From: a virus
Virus record (IMG/VR): IMGVR_UViG_3300044695_005756
Span: 30,519 to 94,518 of that record
Length of the DNA: 64,000 nt
Reading direction: 5' to 3' (one strand)
Part shown: piece after piece, positions 47,651 to 55,421 of the stretch
Position numbering within the stretch: position 1 is the stretch's first letter
Layout: every line of letters starts with the position of its first letter
The notes under the pieces: generated by a model
The model's database searches: none
What the model saw: the letters and a program-made list of their open reading frames with translations, nothing else
What the model was told of the DNA's origin: nothing
Program-made: the position numbers and the translations under genes

Positions 47651-47809
47651 AGTTACAACAATTCCGTCTTCTTGCATTATTGCATCAAATTCATTTTTTC
47701 TTGCTGCATACCAACCCCATGCACCAAAGAATGTTGTGCCTGGATTAGAACCACATTCTTTCAAGTATGCTTCAAATCTTTCGTAATAATCTTGTTCACT
47801 AATTTGCAT
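47639..47809 (-). CDS. Small hypothetical protein abutting the tmRNA
   Basis: 56 aa (MQISEQDYYERFEAYLKECG, then GTTFFGAWGWYAARKNEFD). It starts 2 nt after the stop of the upstream gene. Its last codons and TGA form part of the hairpin at 47636-47650, so the coding region overlaps the presumed 5' edge of the tmRNA acceptor piece. Function unknown. The tight spacing supports it being real. Confidence 0.6.
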   Translation of the reverse strand: MQISEQDYYERFEAYLKECGSNPGTTFFGAWGWYAARKNEFDAIMQEDGIVVTPSK

Positions 47810-47811
47810 AA

Positions 47812-48342
47812 TTACTCTGTCGTAAATCTTGCAGAACCTTTGCTCGTTCTACCGGGCTTCAACGGCTTGTCAGACTTCGGTTTTGTTTCTGTTTGAAATG
47901 GTACATGTGACTTATTGAAAGCCATTTTACCTACATTCTCCGTCTTGCCATGTCCTGGGAATCCCGTTTTGTTTGTTCCGTGCAGGGTCGCCGTTTTTCC
48001 ATCATGATGTAAGATTGAGTCTTGATTATAATGTTCTCCATGTTTTTTAACATCATGGAGGAGTTGTTTTCCGTGTTCTTCACCTTTGCCTTTGGCATGT
48101 ACAAGTATTGATTTTTCTTTTCCACCTTCCCAATGTCCTTCTACTTCTTTATGTGTATAACCTTGTGAGGTCAGTTTCTTTTTTAGTTCTTCGTGATGCT
48201 TTTTATTTTGTTCTGGCGACACTTCATCATGTGGTCGCTGTGAAGAAAGAATTGCATAATGACGACCTTCTTCCGCATGTTTAGCCAATCTTGCTAATGG
48301 ATTGCCTTCATCTAGTTGTGTATGTTGTTTGAATGATAGCAT
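47812..48342 (-). CDS. Hypothetical His/Lys-rich protein, DUF3293-like features
   Basis: 176 aa. The segment HYAILSSQRPHDEVSPEQNK, HEELKKKLTSQGY, VEGHWEGGKEKSILV and QDSILHHDGKTATLHGTN resembles the layout of DUF3293-type proteins found in phages (S-x-R ... N ... L ... G-x-W-x-G-x-E-x-S). Very hydrophilic, with Lys/His-rich low-complexity C-terminus. Function unknown; the resemblance is from memory and weak. Confidence 0.7.
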   Translation of the reverse strand: MLSFKQHTQLDEGNPLARLAKHAEEGRHYAILSSQRPHDEVSPEQNKKHHEELKKKLTSQGYTHKEVEGHWEGGKEKSILVHAKGKGEEHGKQLLHDVKKHGEHYNQDSILHHDGKTATLHGTNKTGFPGHGKTENVGKMAFNKSHVPFQTETKPKSDKPLKPGRTSKGSARFTTE

Positions 48343-48357
48343 AGTGCCTCCGACGTG

Positions 48358-49023
48358 TCAAGCATATTTATCAATCATCTCAATTAGAGGCTGTCTATAA
48401 TCATGAATCTGACGCTCAAACACTTGCGCTGGACCTTCTTCAGTCGCAATCAGCACCACAATATCGTCAATCCACATACCAGTTCGTTCAGAAAACATCA
48501 GAGCATATGCTGTACATTGCATAAAGTAATTCTGAATATTCTCTTCCAATTTCTGCTTCGTCGATGTTTTAAAATCGATGACGGCTAACTTACCATTCCA
48601 TTCTGCAATCAAGTCCACTCGACCAGCAATTCGTAACTTGTCTGAATATAATGCCTGCTCTTGTGAATAAACTTTACCTACATTCTCATCTATGATTGGC
48701 TTAATCTTGAAAAACAGTTCTTTCAGATCAGGCATCATCATTTGCATCTTTAGTTCTGGTATTTCATTGTTAATGTAATCCTCACAAATTTTATGTACTT
48801 TGGTACCACGATTCGATGCTTTGCGTGAGATTTCATTCGCACGTTCCTCACCCACAGCTTGACGCCATTCGTAAATAGCTTGTTTGCCGTAGTTTGAAAG
48901 AACAGTAGTGATAGACTTGTATCTATTACCTTCTGGTGTAGTATACAGTCTACCACTATCAGTAGTTTCTGCTTTTAAGTCAAATTGTAATTGCGGTAAG
49001 CTTACATGTTCAAATATTCGCAT
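48358..49023 (-). CDS. RecB/Cas4-like PD-(D/E)XK exonuclease
   Basis: 221 aa. Motifs are RGTKVHKICEDYI (H77), AGRVDLIAEWNGKLAVIDFK (D137, D150, K152) and a Q-x-x-x-Y helix (QCTAYALMF, Q169/Y173), the RecB-family nuclease signature. It is metal-dependent; roles in recombination, DNA breakdown or replication-end processing are possible. Similar proteins are common in marine T4-like phages. It starts 2 nt after the next upstream gene's stop. Confidence 0.85.
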   Translation of the reverse strand: MRIFEHVSLPQLQFDLKAETTDSGRLYTTPEGNRYKSITTVLSNYGKQAIYEWRQAVGEERANEISRKASNRGTKVHKICEDYINNEIPELKMQMMMPDLKELFFKIKPIIDENVGKVYSQEQALYSDKLRIAGRVDLIAEWNGKLAVIDFKTSTKQKLEENIQNYFMQCTAYALMFSERTGMWIDDIVVLIATEEGPAQVFERQIHDYRQPLIEMIDKYA

Positions 49024-49025
49024 TG

Positions 49026-49589
49026 TTAGATATAGTGTAAATAACCACCGATAATATATTTTGCGCTGCTAATCGGTGGATATGCAACGTGTGGATGTGT
49101 CCATAAAGGTGGAAACATCAACAACTTTCCTGCTTTTGGTTGAATCTTTAATTTTGGTTGAGTATTTCTATTCAATTGAAATCCAGTTTCACCGCCTTCT
49201 TCTACATCATTTAAATACCAAAAATAGACTAAGAATCTTCGTGCTGATGAATAATCATTTACGTCAACGTGAAATTTGAAGTAATCTTTCGAATTAGGCA
49301 AATATCTTTTCATTCTCAGTTCTTCGTAGCCATTTTGTTTTGGCCATGAACGATCATCAACACCAACATCTTGTTTGTATCGTTTCAGATATGCCTGCAT
49401 TGTGCCAATCAAAATCTGAAGTTCTTCGTTCCAATCATCTGGATTTCGATTTAAATTAATCTCAGTAAACGAACGATGATTCTCAAGATATGTTACTACA
49501 TGTTGTTCGGGATGCGCTTCAAATTTTTTGATTATTCTATCACACAAATCCTGTGATAGAACATTATCATATGTTTTAACATAACTCAT
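49026..49589 (-). CDS. 2OG-Fe(II) oxygenase
   Basis: 187 aa from the ATG at 49589. The double-stranded beta-helix carries the iron triad H-x-D ... H: FKFHVDVNDY (H107, D109) and TH in LWTHPHVAYPP (H165 or H167), with K177 as a candidate 2-oxoglutarate anchor. It is of the prolyl-4-hydroxylase-like type common in T4-like marine phages. Substrate is unknown; 2OG availability and host metabolism are proposed contexts. A longer start at 49655 would overlap the upstream small gene. Confidence 0.87.
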   Translation of the reverse strand: MSYVKTYDNVLSQDLCDRIIKKFEAHPEQHVVTYLENHRSFTEINLNRNPDDWNEELQILIGTMQAYLKRYKQDVGVDDRSWPKQNGYEELRMKRYLPNSKDYFKFHVDVNDYSSARRFLVYFWYLNDVEEGGETGFQLNRNTQPKLKIQPKAGKLLMFPPLWTHPHVAYPPISSAKYIIGGYLHYI

Positions 49590-49593
49590 AATT

Positions 49594-49773
49594 TTATGTA
49601 ACGTAATGACTTCGACTGTGATATGGATAATTTTGTCTAATATACTTCTTTTCAATCTTTGCAGTAGTATTTTTTTCTATTTCATCAATTTCTGTTATCA
49701 TCTCTTTTTCGATTTCTTTGGTAATGTAATCGTTTAACAATGCTACTTTTTTCTGCAAAGATTTTTTAGACAT
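49594..49773 (-). CDS. Small Lys/Glu-rich helical protein
   Basis: 59 aa (MSKKSLQKKVALLNDYITKE, followed by a charged helix and YPYHSRSHYVT). Strong AAGGAG Shine-Dalgarno 6 nt before the ATG; the stop is 4 nt before the oxygenase ATG. No family known. Confidence 0.65.
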   Translation of the reverse strand: MSKKSLQKKVALLNDYITKEIEKEMITEIDEIEKNTTAKIEKKYIRQNYPYHSRSHYVT

Positions 49774-49806
49774 ATACGCTCCTTGTGCAAAGTTCGCATA
49801 ATGTAG

Positions 49807-50109
49807 TTACTGCCCAAATTTTCCTAAATGTTTATCAACAATTCTTTGTGTTTGTGATTCACTAATTGATTTTTTACCGTGACGATTAGCCACAGTAGAT
49901 TGTTTGTGATTCTCGGAAACTTTTGCTAGAACTTCTTTAAAACCGTCTGGTATTTTACCAGTAATTGATACACCACTTACAGTAGAAGTGGCGCCAAGAA
50001 CTTGTTGGATGTGTGGATTCGCTTTGAGAAATTCTTCACGCGCTGCAATGCTCATGAATTGCTCAAACTCTTCACCAGTTTGTGTATTATAAAAATCGTA
50101 TGTAGGCAT
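49807..50109 (-). CDS. Conserved hypothetical phage protein (MPTYDF type)
   Basis: 100 aa from the ATG at 50109. It begins MPTYDFYNTQTGEEFEQFM, like the first strands of FmdB-type zinc-ribbon proteins, but has no Cys. A Lys-rich C-terminus contains SISESQTQRIVDKHLGK. Similar starts are common in marine phages. Function unknown. Confidence 0.7.
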   Translation of the reverse strand: MPTYDFYNTQTGEEFEQFMSIAAREEFLKANPHIQQVLGATSTVSGVSITGKIPDGFKEVLAKVSENHKQSTVANRHGKKSISESQTQRIVDKHLGKFGQ

Positions 50110-50114
50110 CAATC

Positions 50115-50657
50115 TTATATAGTCAAATACCACTCAGGCACAGGACGTTTTGTCCATCGTGCAAAGTGAGTTTTTCTCTCATTGTAATATTTATGATATG
50201 ATGCAAGCGAATCATTGGCTATCTTGCAGTCATCGGGCATTGCAGGCGTTGGTTCAGTTTCACGCAGACCAACAGAAATTTTTTCTGGTGGCTGTGCAAG
50301 AATATCTCTCAGTCGCGCACACGCATGAACTTTACCATATCGATGTGTGTACTCATCAAGTAAATGACACCACATTTCATACAACCATTTGTAGTTCAAA
50401 TGATTCGCTCGGGCCCACACATTTGATGGATGATTAATATGTGATGCTTTCATTAAACGCTGTTCACGTTCATCAGACAAACGCCAACGCTTGATCTTTC
50501 GATTATTTGCTGTTAGATCGGTATATTCTTGACCGTCACAAATTCTATGTGCCGTGGACAAAAGTTGTGCGTACTCAATAATCATTTTTACCACATGCTT
50601 ATCGCAATGGTATTCAGCACAAAGTTTTGGATCATGTGAGAGATAAAATATATTCAT
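50115..50657 (-). CDS. Conserved phage protein (NIFYL...CDKHVVKM family)
   Basis: 180 aa. Conserved-looking segments are MNIFYLSHDPKLCAEYHCDK, HVVKMIIEYAQLLSTAHR, HINHPSNVWARANHLNYKWL and KVHACARLRDILAQPPE. It is rich in His, Cys, Trp and Arg in a helical context. The family recurs in marine phages; nucleic-acid or metal binding is plausible but I see no diagnostic motif. It overlaps the next upstream gene by 4 nt. Confidence 0.72.
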   Translation of the reverse strand: MNIFYLSHDPKLCAEYHCDKHVVKMIIEYAQLLSTAHRICDGQEYTDLTANNRKIKRWRLSDEREQRLMKASHINHPSNVWARANHLNYKWLYEMWCHLLDEYTHRYGKVHACARLRDILAQPPEKISVGLRETEPTPAMPDDCKIANDSLASYHKYYNERKTHFARWTKRPVPEWYLTI

Positions 50658-50896
50658 TCTTGTTTATTGTCTGGATCATCTGGAGTCATTTTACTCATAA
50701 TGTAAACAAACGCTATAAACTGAACTGCGCCATAAGCACCACCGAGTGCTAGTAGGCCCATGAAAAAAACCGCGATATGAAATTTTTGTCGCGGTGTGAA
50801 TAAATTGCCATAAAAATTTGCAGTACCAATAGCTTCGATGGCTTGTTCTTCAAGTTTTAAATACTTGTCAACAAGCCATGCTTTAAGTTTCGACAT
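50654..50896 (-). CDS. Small membrane protein
   Basis: 80 aa from the ATG at 50896, preceded by a GAGG Shine-Dalgarno. An amphipathic N-terminal half (LKAWLVDKYLKLEEQAIEAI) and one transmembrane helix (residues ~42-70, IAVFFMGLLALGGAYGAVQF) end in an acidic tail. Function unknown. The longer frame from 50944 lacks a ribosome binding site. Confidence 0.65.
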   Translation of the reverse strand: MSKLKAWLVDKYLKLEEQAIEAIGTANFYGNLFTPRQKFHIAVFFMGLLALGGAYGAVQFIAFVYIMSKMTPDDPDNKQE

Positions 50897-50997
50897 TTTT
50901 ACCTCATAAAAGAAGGGGCACGTGGATGTCATCCCGACATTCATTGTTGTTTAATGATAAGCCTATGTCCCGCTGACGGCTACCACCCCGAAACTGA

Positions 50998-51387
50998 TTA
51001 TTCGGTGATTTCTTCTACTTCAAGAATTTCTTTCTCAACAGATTTAGAAGATTTAGAAGATTTTGCAGGTTTAGCTTTTAGATCAGCCAATGTATTTACA
51101 CCACCGTCGCGACCGACAATAGGTGTCACAGAAAGACCTTTAGGTGTCAACATCTTATCGATCATTTCTTGTACATTGACAAGTTCATAACCTTCAACTT
51201 TACGACCATTTTTGTGTGTCTTAACGACACCGCCGTGAATCTTGATGCAGTAAACTTCACAACTGATTCGATACATGTTGTGATAGTCCATCGTATCTTC
51301 GATTTCTTTAAGTGTAACTTTACCACCGTTACACAGAATCATTAAAAGGCGTTCTGAACGAACAGGTTTCACAGATTTATTTGCCAT
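50998..51387 (-). CDS. Conserved hypothetical protein, winged-helix-like
   Basis: 129 aa from the ATG at 51387. VRSERLLMILCNGGKVTLKE, IEDTMDYHNMYRISCEVYCI and the hairpin GGVVKTHKNGRKVEGYELV have the helix-turn-helix plus wing pattern of small DNA-binding regulators. The C-terminal ~45 residues are low complexity (Lys/Ser/Glu). It lies directly below a strong promoter, so an early regulatory role is possible. Confidence 0.72.
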   Translation of the reverse strand: MANKSVKPVRSERLLMILCNGGKVTLKEIEDTMDYHNMYRISCEVYCIKIHGGVVKTHKNGRKVEGYELVNVQEMIDKMLTPKGLSVTPIVGRDGGVNTLADLKAKPAKSSKSSKSVEKEILEVEEITE

Positions 51388-51421
51388 AATAAAAAACTCC
51401 ATTTTCAACAGTAGAAATTAT

Positions 51422-51450
51422 AGTATAGCAAAGCTTGACCGAAATGTCAA
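51422..51450 (-). promoter_or_regulatory. Sigma70-like early promoter
   Basis: TTGACA (51445-51450), 17-nt spacer, TATACT (51422-51427). Predicted start about 28 nt before the ATG at 51387. Confidence 0.8.
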
Positions 51451-51453
51451 GCA

Positions 51454-51846
51454 TCACAATACCTCGTTTTTCCGACCAAGACTTGCAGGATTCATACCAG
51501 GAGTAACGTAAGTATAACTACTCTTGTGTATGGGAGCCGTACAAGATGCAACATCATTCACAATCTCACGGTCGGATGCGGTGAGTTTGTGATAGTCTTT
51601 CATGATACCCGTCTTTGTCAAAGCACCCTTATGAGTGTCTGGCAAGCTTGGTGCGCGTTTTATATCGCGTGGCACACGATATGCCACTATAGGCTTGCTT
51701 TTGACTTGTTTCGATGCTGTAGCCGGGAAACGACCGCCAGATGGCAACGGTATTTTGTTGATTGAAGCAATGAAATCTTGCTGCTCTTGCAATTGCTTTT
51801 TTGTCAACTTGCGTTTCTTCGACTTGCTGTAGATTTGTATCATCAT
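51454..51846 (-). CDS. Hypothetical basic protein
   Basis: 130 aa, basic. It has a Lys-rich start (KSKKRKLTKKQLQEQQDF), INKIPLPSGGRFPATASKQV centrally, and ends in loop-rich sequence (PIHKSSYTYVTPGMNPASLG). The tripeptide-rich ‘PSLPDTHKGALTKTGIMKDY’ region resembles a short motif common in phage hypotheticals. Two in-frame ATGs (51846 and 51843). It has its own promoter. Confidence 0.7.
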   Translation of the reverse strand: MMIQIYSKSKKRKLTKKQLQEQQDFIASINKIPLPSGGRFPATASKQVKSKPIVAYRVPRDIKRAPSLPDTHKGALTKTGIMKDYHKLTASDREIVNDVASCTAPIHKSSYTYVTPGMNPASLGRKNEVL

Positions 51847-51855
51847 AATGTTACC

Positions 51856-51884
51856 ATTATATCAAAATTTATGGAAAGTGTCAA
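51856..51884 (-). promoter_or_regulatory. Consensus sigma70 promoter
   Basis: TTGACA (51879-51884), 17-nt spacer, TATAAT (51856-51861): a perfect match to both consensus hexamers, just before the ATG at 51846. The leader would be only a few nucleotides long. Confidence 0.85.
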
Positions 51885-51888
51885 GACA

Positions 51889-52245
51889 TTAGTTGGTAAT
51901 GTTTTGTTTCACTTTTGTAATGTGCTTACATTTGTTGTGATATTTGAAACCTATGCATGAACAGGAAAAATGCTGTCCTGATAATGTTACGATGTATTCA
52001 CCTTTTGAACCAGCAACTTTAAACTTACGAATATTTGTTGTTGAACCTTTAAGTATTTTCAAATCAACAACATTTACAAGATTAATAACTGACACAGGAA
52101 ACTCAGAATTGCCTGTTTGTAAACAAAATTCGTCAGCACTTAGCCAACGATATGGATTGACAACCACTCCAGTAAGAGTGATAGATTTAGTAATATATTG
52201 ACAATTTACGGCAATTGTCGAGCCGACAGATGGCAGATTTTTCAT
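51889..52245 (-). CDS. SWIM zinc-finger-like small protein
   Basis: 118 aa. The C-terminus carries C95-x-C97 ... C106-x-H108 (FSCSCIGFKYHNKCKHI), the CxC(n)CxH pattern of SWIM zinc fingers. The N-terminal part is beta-rich (VGSTIAVNCQYITKSITLTG, VVVNPYRWLSADEF). SWIM domains bind DNA or proteins in recombination factors and transposases. The stand-alone phage form is of unknown function. Own promoter upstream. Confidence 0.78.
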   Translation of the reverse strand: MKNLPSVGSTIAVNCQYITKSITLTGVVVNPYRWLSADEFCLQTGNSEFPVSVINLVNVVDLKILKGSTTNIRKFKVAGSKGEYIVTLSGQHFSCSCIGFKYHNKCKHITKVKQNITN

Positions 52246-52254
52246 AGTACAACC

Positions 52255-52283
52255 AGTATACTACGACATCCACCAATTGTCAA
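52255..52283 (-). promoter_or_regulatory. Sigma70-like early promoter
   Basis: TTGACA (52278-52283), 17-nt spacer, TATACT (52255-52260), immediately upstream of the SWIM gene; the predicted leader is very short. Confidence 0.8.
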
Positions 52284-52289
52284 GCGGTA

Positions 52290-52466
52290 TTAACCTTTTA
52301 GCAACTGCTGTCCACTCTCTTCACGCATATCTTCCTCAAAATCTTGCATATTCAATTTAGCAAGTTCGACACGCAGACTGTCTAACTGGATTTTATCCAA
52401 ATTAGATTCGGCAATTTTTGCTTCCAGTTCCGCTATGCGTTTTTTAATTTGTTCTCTATAAGACAT
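52290..52466 (-). CDS. Small coiled-coil protein
   Basis: 58 aa: YREQIKKRIAELEAKIAE, LDSLRVELAKLNMQDFEEDM. Leucine-spaced charged helices predict a coiled coil. It overlaps the end of the next upstream gene by 11 nt, with an AGGAAA Shine-Dalgarno. Function unknown. Its 3' end is next to the SWIM-gene promoter. Confidence 0.68.
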   Translation of the reverse strand: MSYREQIKKRIAELEAKIAESNLDKIQLDSLRVELAKLNMQDFEEDMREESGQQLLKG

Positions 52467-52608
52467 AATCTTTTTCCTGTTTCAGTAAACGATACAAAGA
52501 TTTATCATGATGTTTTTGATTCTTCGCTTGTTGATTTTCATACTGCTCACGGTTTTTGTGAAATTTAGTTTTTTTGGGTTTTTGAAATTTCTTACCGCCA
52601 GACAACAT
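52456..52608 (-). CDS. Small basic protein
   Basis: 50 aa from the ATG at 52608 (MLSGGKKFQKPKKTKFHKNR, ending LYRLLKQEKDYVL). Very rich in Lys, Gln and His, hence probably RNA or DNA binding, with no assigned family. Start chosen because the region upstream encodes the ClpP-like protein's C-terminus. Confidence 0.65.
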   Translation of the reverse strand: MLSGGKKFQKPKKTKFHKNREQYENQQAKNQKHHDKSLYRLLKQEKDYVL

Positions 52609-52619
52609 ACTTATTACTC

Positions 52620-53153
52620 CTAAAAGATAATATCTGCAATACCATACTCGACCAGTTCTTCTGCTGACAACCAAACATCAGTTGGTCGCAGAAACTTAGC
52701 CTTTACATCTTTAACTGAAAGTTTAGAACAATCAGAAAGAATCTTTGCCATTTTGTGATGATACCTATCACACTCTTTGGCATAAGCCCGCATATCATGA
52801 TATTTGCCACCCATTTCATCATTAAATTGGTGAATCATAATTGTCGTGTTTTTACCGACTGCACGATAACCTTTTTCACCAGCAGCAAATATTACGAATG
52901 CAGCACTCATTAAATTACCATATGCAAGTGTGCGAACAGGCACACCCACACCTAACATTAAATCTGCAAGTCCTATTGCATCACCTAAGTTTCCACCTTC
53001 TGAGTTAATGTGCAATGTTAAGGGCTTTTCAATCTTGTTAAATTTTGCGTATAATATCCAACGTGACGCAGCTTCAATAATTGTCGGATCAATATTACCT
53101 GACAAAAAATGTGCATACGATTCAAAAGATATTTCATTGTCTTTGTCGTTCAT
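52620..53153 (-). CDS. ClpP-like serine protease
   Basis: 177 aa. The ClpP fold is intact: NSEGGNLGDAIGLADLM, catalytic Ser S83 in GNLMSAAF, His H108 in MIHQ, and Asp D159 in RPTDVWLSAEELVEYG. Host ClpP is about 200 aa; the N-terminal axial-loop region appears shortened. It may form its own protease with host ClpX or modify host ClpP; a role in processing phage proteins is also possible. It overlaps galE by 20 nt, and a tmRNA encoding an LAA tag is on the same genome segment. Confidence 0.88.
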   Translation of the reverse strand: MNDKDNEISFESYAHFLSGNIDPTIIEAASRWILYAKFNKIEKPLTLHINSEGGNLGDAIGLADLMLGVGVPVRTLAYGNLMSAAFVIFAAGEKGYRAVGKNTTIMIHQFNDEMGGKYHDMRAYAKECDRYHHKMAKILSDCSKLSVKDVKAKFLRPTDVWLSAEELVEYGIADIIF

Positions 53154-54087
53154 ACCAATTATATGCGGTTCTCAAAATAGATTGTAAATTGTGTTTGGGT
53201 TTGAAATTAAGATGGTGTCTAGCCGAATCTGAGTTTGCGACAAGTCTTCTTGGATCGCCTTCTCTTCTTGGACCAACAGTATATTGAATAGAAACATTAA
53301 GTTCTTTTTGTGCAGCATCAATTACTTCTAATATAGTATATCCTCTTGCTACTCCAAGATTGAATAGCGTAGGTTGATTGTTACCTCTAGTTTGCAAATA
53401 TTCGTCTGCTAATATGTGTGCATCAGCAACGTCGGATACATGCACATAATCACGAATACATGTACCGTCTATTGTTTGATAATCGTTTCCGTTTATCACG
53501 AACTTTTCATTATTTAGACTCCTGAACATTAGCGGAATCAAATGTGTCTCTGGTTCATGATCTTCACCCATTTCTCCATCTGGATCAGCACCAGCAAGAT
53601 TAAAGAAGCGAAAAATAATATGATTAACTTTCGCATCACGAATCGCACACTCAGCAGCATACTTGCTGTTTGCATACGGATTATTATTGTCTATCTCAGC
53701 TTTCTCAGAAAGAGAGGTAAACTGCGACCGATAAACACCAGCGGTAGATGAATAAACAATATTTGTAACACCAAATCTTCTCATTGTATTCAATAGATTG
53801 CAAGTGCCACCAACATTGACATCCCAAAACTCTTCAGGATGTTCAACTGACTCACCAACTTCAATACGACCAGCTAAATGAAAAACAACATCTGGCTTCC
53901 AGTTCGTAAAAACTCTTGATAAATCTTGATAAGAACGTATGTCACCTGGATGATATACGTCCCAGTACAAATCGTTTCGAGGAGTTTTTATATCAAAACA
54001 AACTGTATAGTAACCTACTTTTTTTAGTGCCTTGCCAAGATGTGAACCAAGATACCCTGATCCACCAGTCACTAATGCGGTTCTCAT
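53134..54087 (-). CDS. galE: UDP-glucose 4-epimerase-like (GalE)
   Basis: 317 aa, short-chain dehydrogenase/epimerase fold. NAD-binding GGSGYLG (residues 8-14), D50-I, FHLAGRIEVGESV, catalytic S-T in SSTAGVY (113-118) and Y138-x-x-x-K142 (YANSK). It would interconvert UDP-glucose and UDP-galactose or a related sugar nucleotide. It heads the downstream side of a glycan cassette with RmlC, two glycosyltransferase-like genes and a nucleotidyltransferase. Confidence 0.9.
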   Translation of the reverse strand: MRTALVTGGSGYLGSHLGKALKKVGYYTVCFDIKTPRNDLYWDVYHPGDIRSYQDLSRVFTNWKPDVVFHLAGRIEVGESVEHPEEFWDVNVGGTCNLLNTMRRFGVTNIVYSSTAGVYRSQFTSLSEKAEIDNNNPYANSKYAAECAIRDAKVNHIIFRFFNLAGADPDGEMGEDHEPETHLIPLMFRSLNNEKFVINGNDYQTIDGTCIRDYVHVSDVADAHILADEYLQTRGNNQPTLFNLGVARGYTILEVIDAAQKELNVSIQYTVGPRREGDPRRLVANSDSARHHLNFKPKHNLQSILRTAYNWYERQRQ

Positions 54088-54575
54088 CTATCTCGTTCCG
54101 ATAAAATAGGATTTTTAATTGGCCAGTAAATATTAAATCGATCATCGTTCCACTTTACCGTATACTGTGATTTGCGGTCATAGTATTGGTCAAGTTTATA
54201 ACTGAATACACAATGTTCAGACATTACCAAGTGTGCATTGCCATGTTTTGGTGGTAACAATACTTGATATCCGTTTCTATCAGATAAAGTGAATTCTTGC
54301 CATTGTCCATATTGATCCGAATCTTCATCAAGGTTAATTACAATTTGATAGATTGTGCCGTGTAAACATGAAACAAGTTTTGTTGTGCAGTCATCACCAT
54401 GAATACCACGCAATGTATGTCTACGTGAAGTTGAAACACTATCTAAAATAAAATTCACTCCTAACTGTGCATAATTCTCTTTGTGCCACGTTTCGATGTT
54501 CGTGCCACGATAGTCTTCGTGTACGGTAGGTTTGATTAGTTTAACGCCTTTGAGGCTTGTATCTTCGATTATCAT
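54084..54575 (-). CDS. rmlC: dTDP-4-dehydrorhamnose 3,5-epimerase-like (RmlC)
   Basis: 163 aa cupin. Segments are EDYRGTNIETWHKENYAQLG, TLRGIHGDDCTTKLVSCLHG, NLDEDSDQYGQWQEFTLSDR and LLPPKHGNAHLVMS. The catalytic His of RGLHY is present in RGIHG (H59). The family epimerises dTDP-sugar rings toward rhamnose. Overlaps galE by 4 nt, so both enzymes are probably translated together. Confidence 0.85.
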   Translation of the reverse strand: MIIEDTSLKGVKLIKPTVHEDYRGTNIETWHKENYAQLGVNFILDSVSTSRRHTLRGIHGDDCTTKLVSCLHGTIYQIVINLDEDSDQYGQWQEFTLSDRNGYQVLLPPKHGNAHLVMSEHCVFSYKLDQYYDRKSQYTVKWNDDRFNIYWPIKNPILSERDR

Positions 54576-55330
54576 TATCCACTCACTATAGTTATACCAG
54601 GTCCAACAACATACTCTTCTTTAATTTCTTTTTTCCATGGAAATCCATCGACATAGTTCTTTTCATTTTCTTTATTACCTTTTTCAAAGAACTCGGCGTT
54701 TACTGAATTAGGATTACCATCTAATCGATAACACAACGAATATTCTCTTGAGCAGGAAAAATTAGGATAGTATTGTTTTAGTGCATTGAAAAATTGTCTA
54801 TCTGCACCCCATTGCCCATACCAAGCTTGACCTAATCTTCGTGCAATGTCAGCTTTAACCATGAATGACGATGTATCAATGTGAAACGCATCTTTATTGA
54901 AGTAAATTGGCCATTGACCTAACGACTCACAGTTATCTTCACAAATAAAATTACCTTGTTTGTCAAAAATCTTTCTTAGTGAGTATGACCAGTCAACACC
55001 TTTTTTAAGTTTTTCCACAAGTTTCTCAACATGATTAGGCTCAAACCAATTATCCTCATCAAGATAACATATAGCATCAGCGTTAACCAAGAAGCCACAT
55101 GCAGCGTATATACGATGCCCGTACCAACCTTTACCAATGTTTTCTTGCAAACGGATTGTTTTGGTTCTTGTTGCGCCTTGAAGTTGATTCCAGATTTTGT
55201 CGCCATGCTCGTCCTCTCCATCAAGAACAATGTAATGTGTCAAATTTTCGTATGTTTGCTCATCAACAGATTGAAGACATTTACTTAAAGTTTTTGCTCC
55301 GATTGTCGGAGTTACGACTGCTACTTTCAT
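54575..55330 (-). CDS. Glycosyltransferase, family 2 (GT-A)
   Basis: 251 aa. VAVVTPTIGAKTLSKCLQSV at the N-terminus, nucleotide-sugar binding and metal site YLDEDNW (D91, D93), and the acceptor region KIFDKQGNFICEDNCESLGQ. It would transfer a sugar to a lipid, glycan, protein or nucleic acid acceptor. Stop overlaps the rmlC start by one base. Confidence 0.87.
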   Translation of the reverse strand: MKVAVVTPTIGAKTLSKCLQSVDEQTYENLTHYIVLDGEDEHGDKIWNQLQGATRTKTIRLQENIGKGWYGHRIYAACGFLVNADAICYLDEDNWFEPNHVEKLVEKLKKGVDWSYSLRKIFDKQGNFICEDNCESLGQWPIYFNKDAFHIDTSSFMVKADIARRLGQAWYGQWGADRQFFNALKQYYPNFSCSREYSLCYRLDGNPNSVNAEFFEKGNKENEKNYVDGFPWKKEIKEEYVVGPGITIVSG

Positions 55331-55421
55331 CTTTCACCTTTTTCTTAAAGATTTTGTCCCAGTTATCATTAAATTTTTCACGAGGTATTTCAATAGGTCT
55401 AGGTTTCGATCCCTTACTCAT
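55281..55421 (-). CDS. Small conserved protein overlapping the glycosyltransferase start
   Basis: 46 aa (MSKGSKPRPIEIPREKFNDN, WDKIFKKKVKD). It overlaps the 5' end of the glycosyltransferase in another frame by 50 nt and overlaps the end of the upstream gene by 8 nt. Short proteins with the MSKGS-x-PRP start recur in phages, which supports it. Function unknown. Confidence 0.6.
   Translation of the reverse strand: MSKGSKPRPIEIPREKFNDNWDKIFKKKVKDESSSRNSDNRSKNFK

Noticed and set aside
47469-47786. Plus-strand frames over the tmRNA (105 aa and 60 aa, with an RGSNPGP-like segment)
   Set aside because: They are the antisense translation of the tRNA-like T-arm, a familiar artefact.
48333-48361. 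TTGACA, 17 nt, TATCAT on the minus strand
   Set aside because: The hexamers are good, but the -10 lies within the first codons of the 48342 gene, so transcripts would lack its start. Possibly an internal promoter toward the tmRNA; not strong enough to list.
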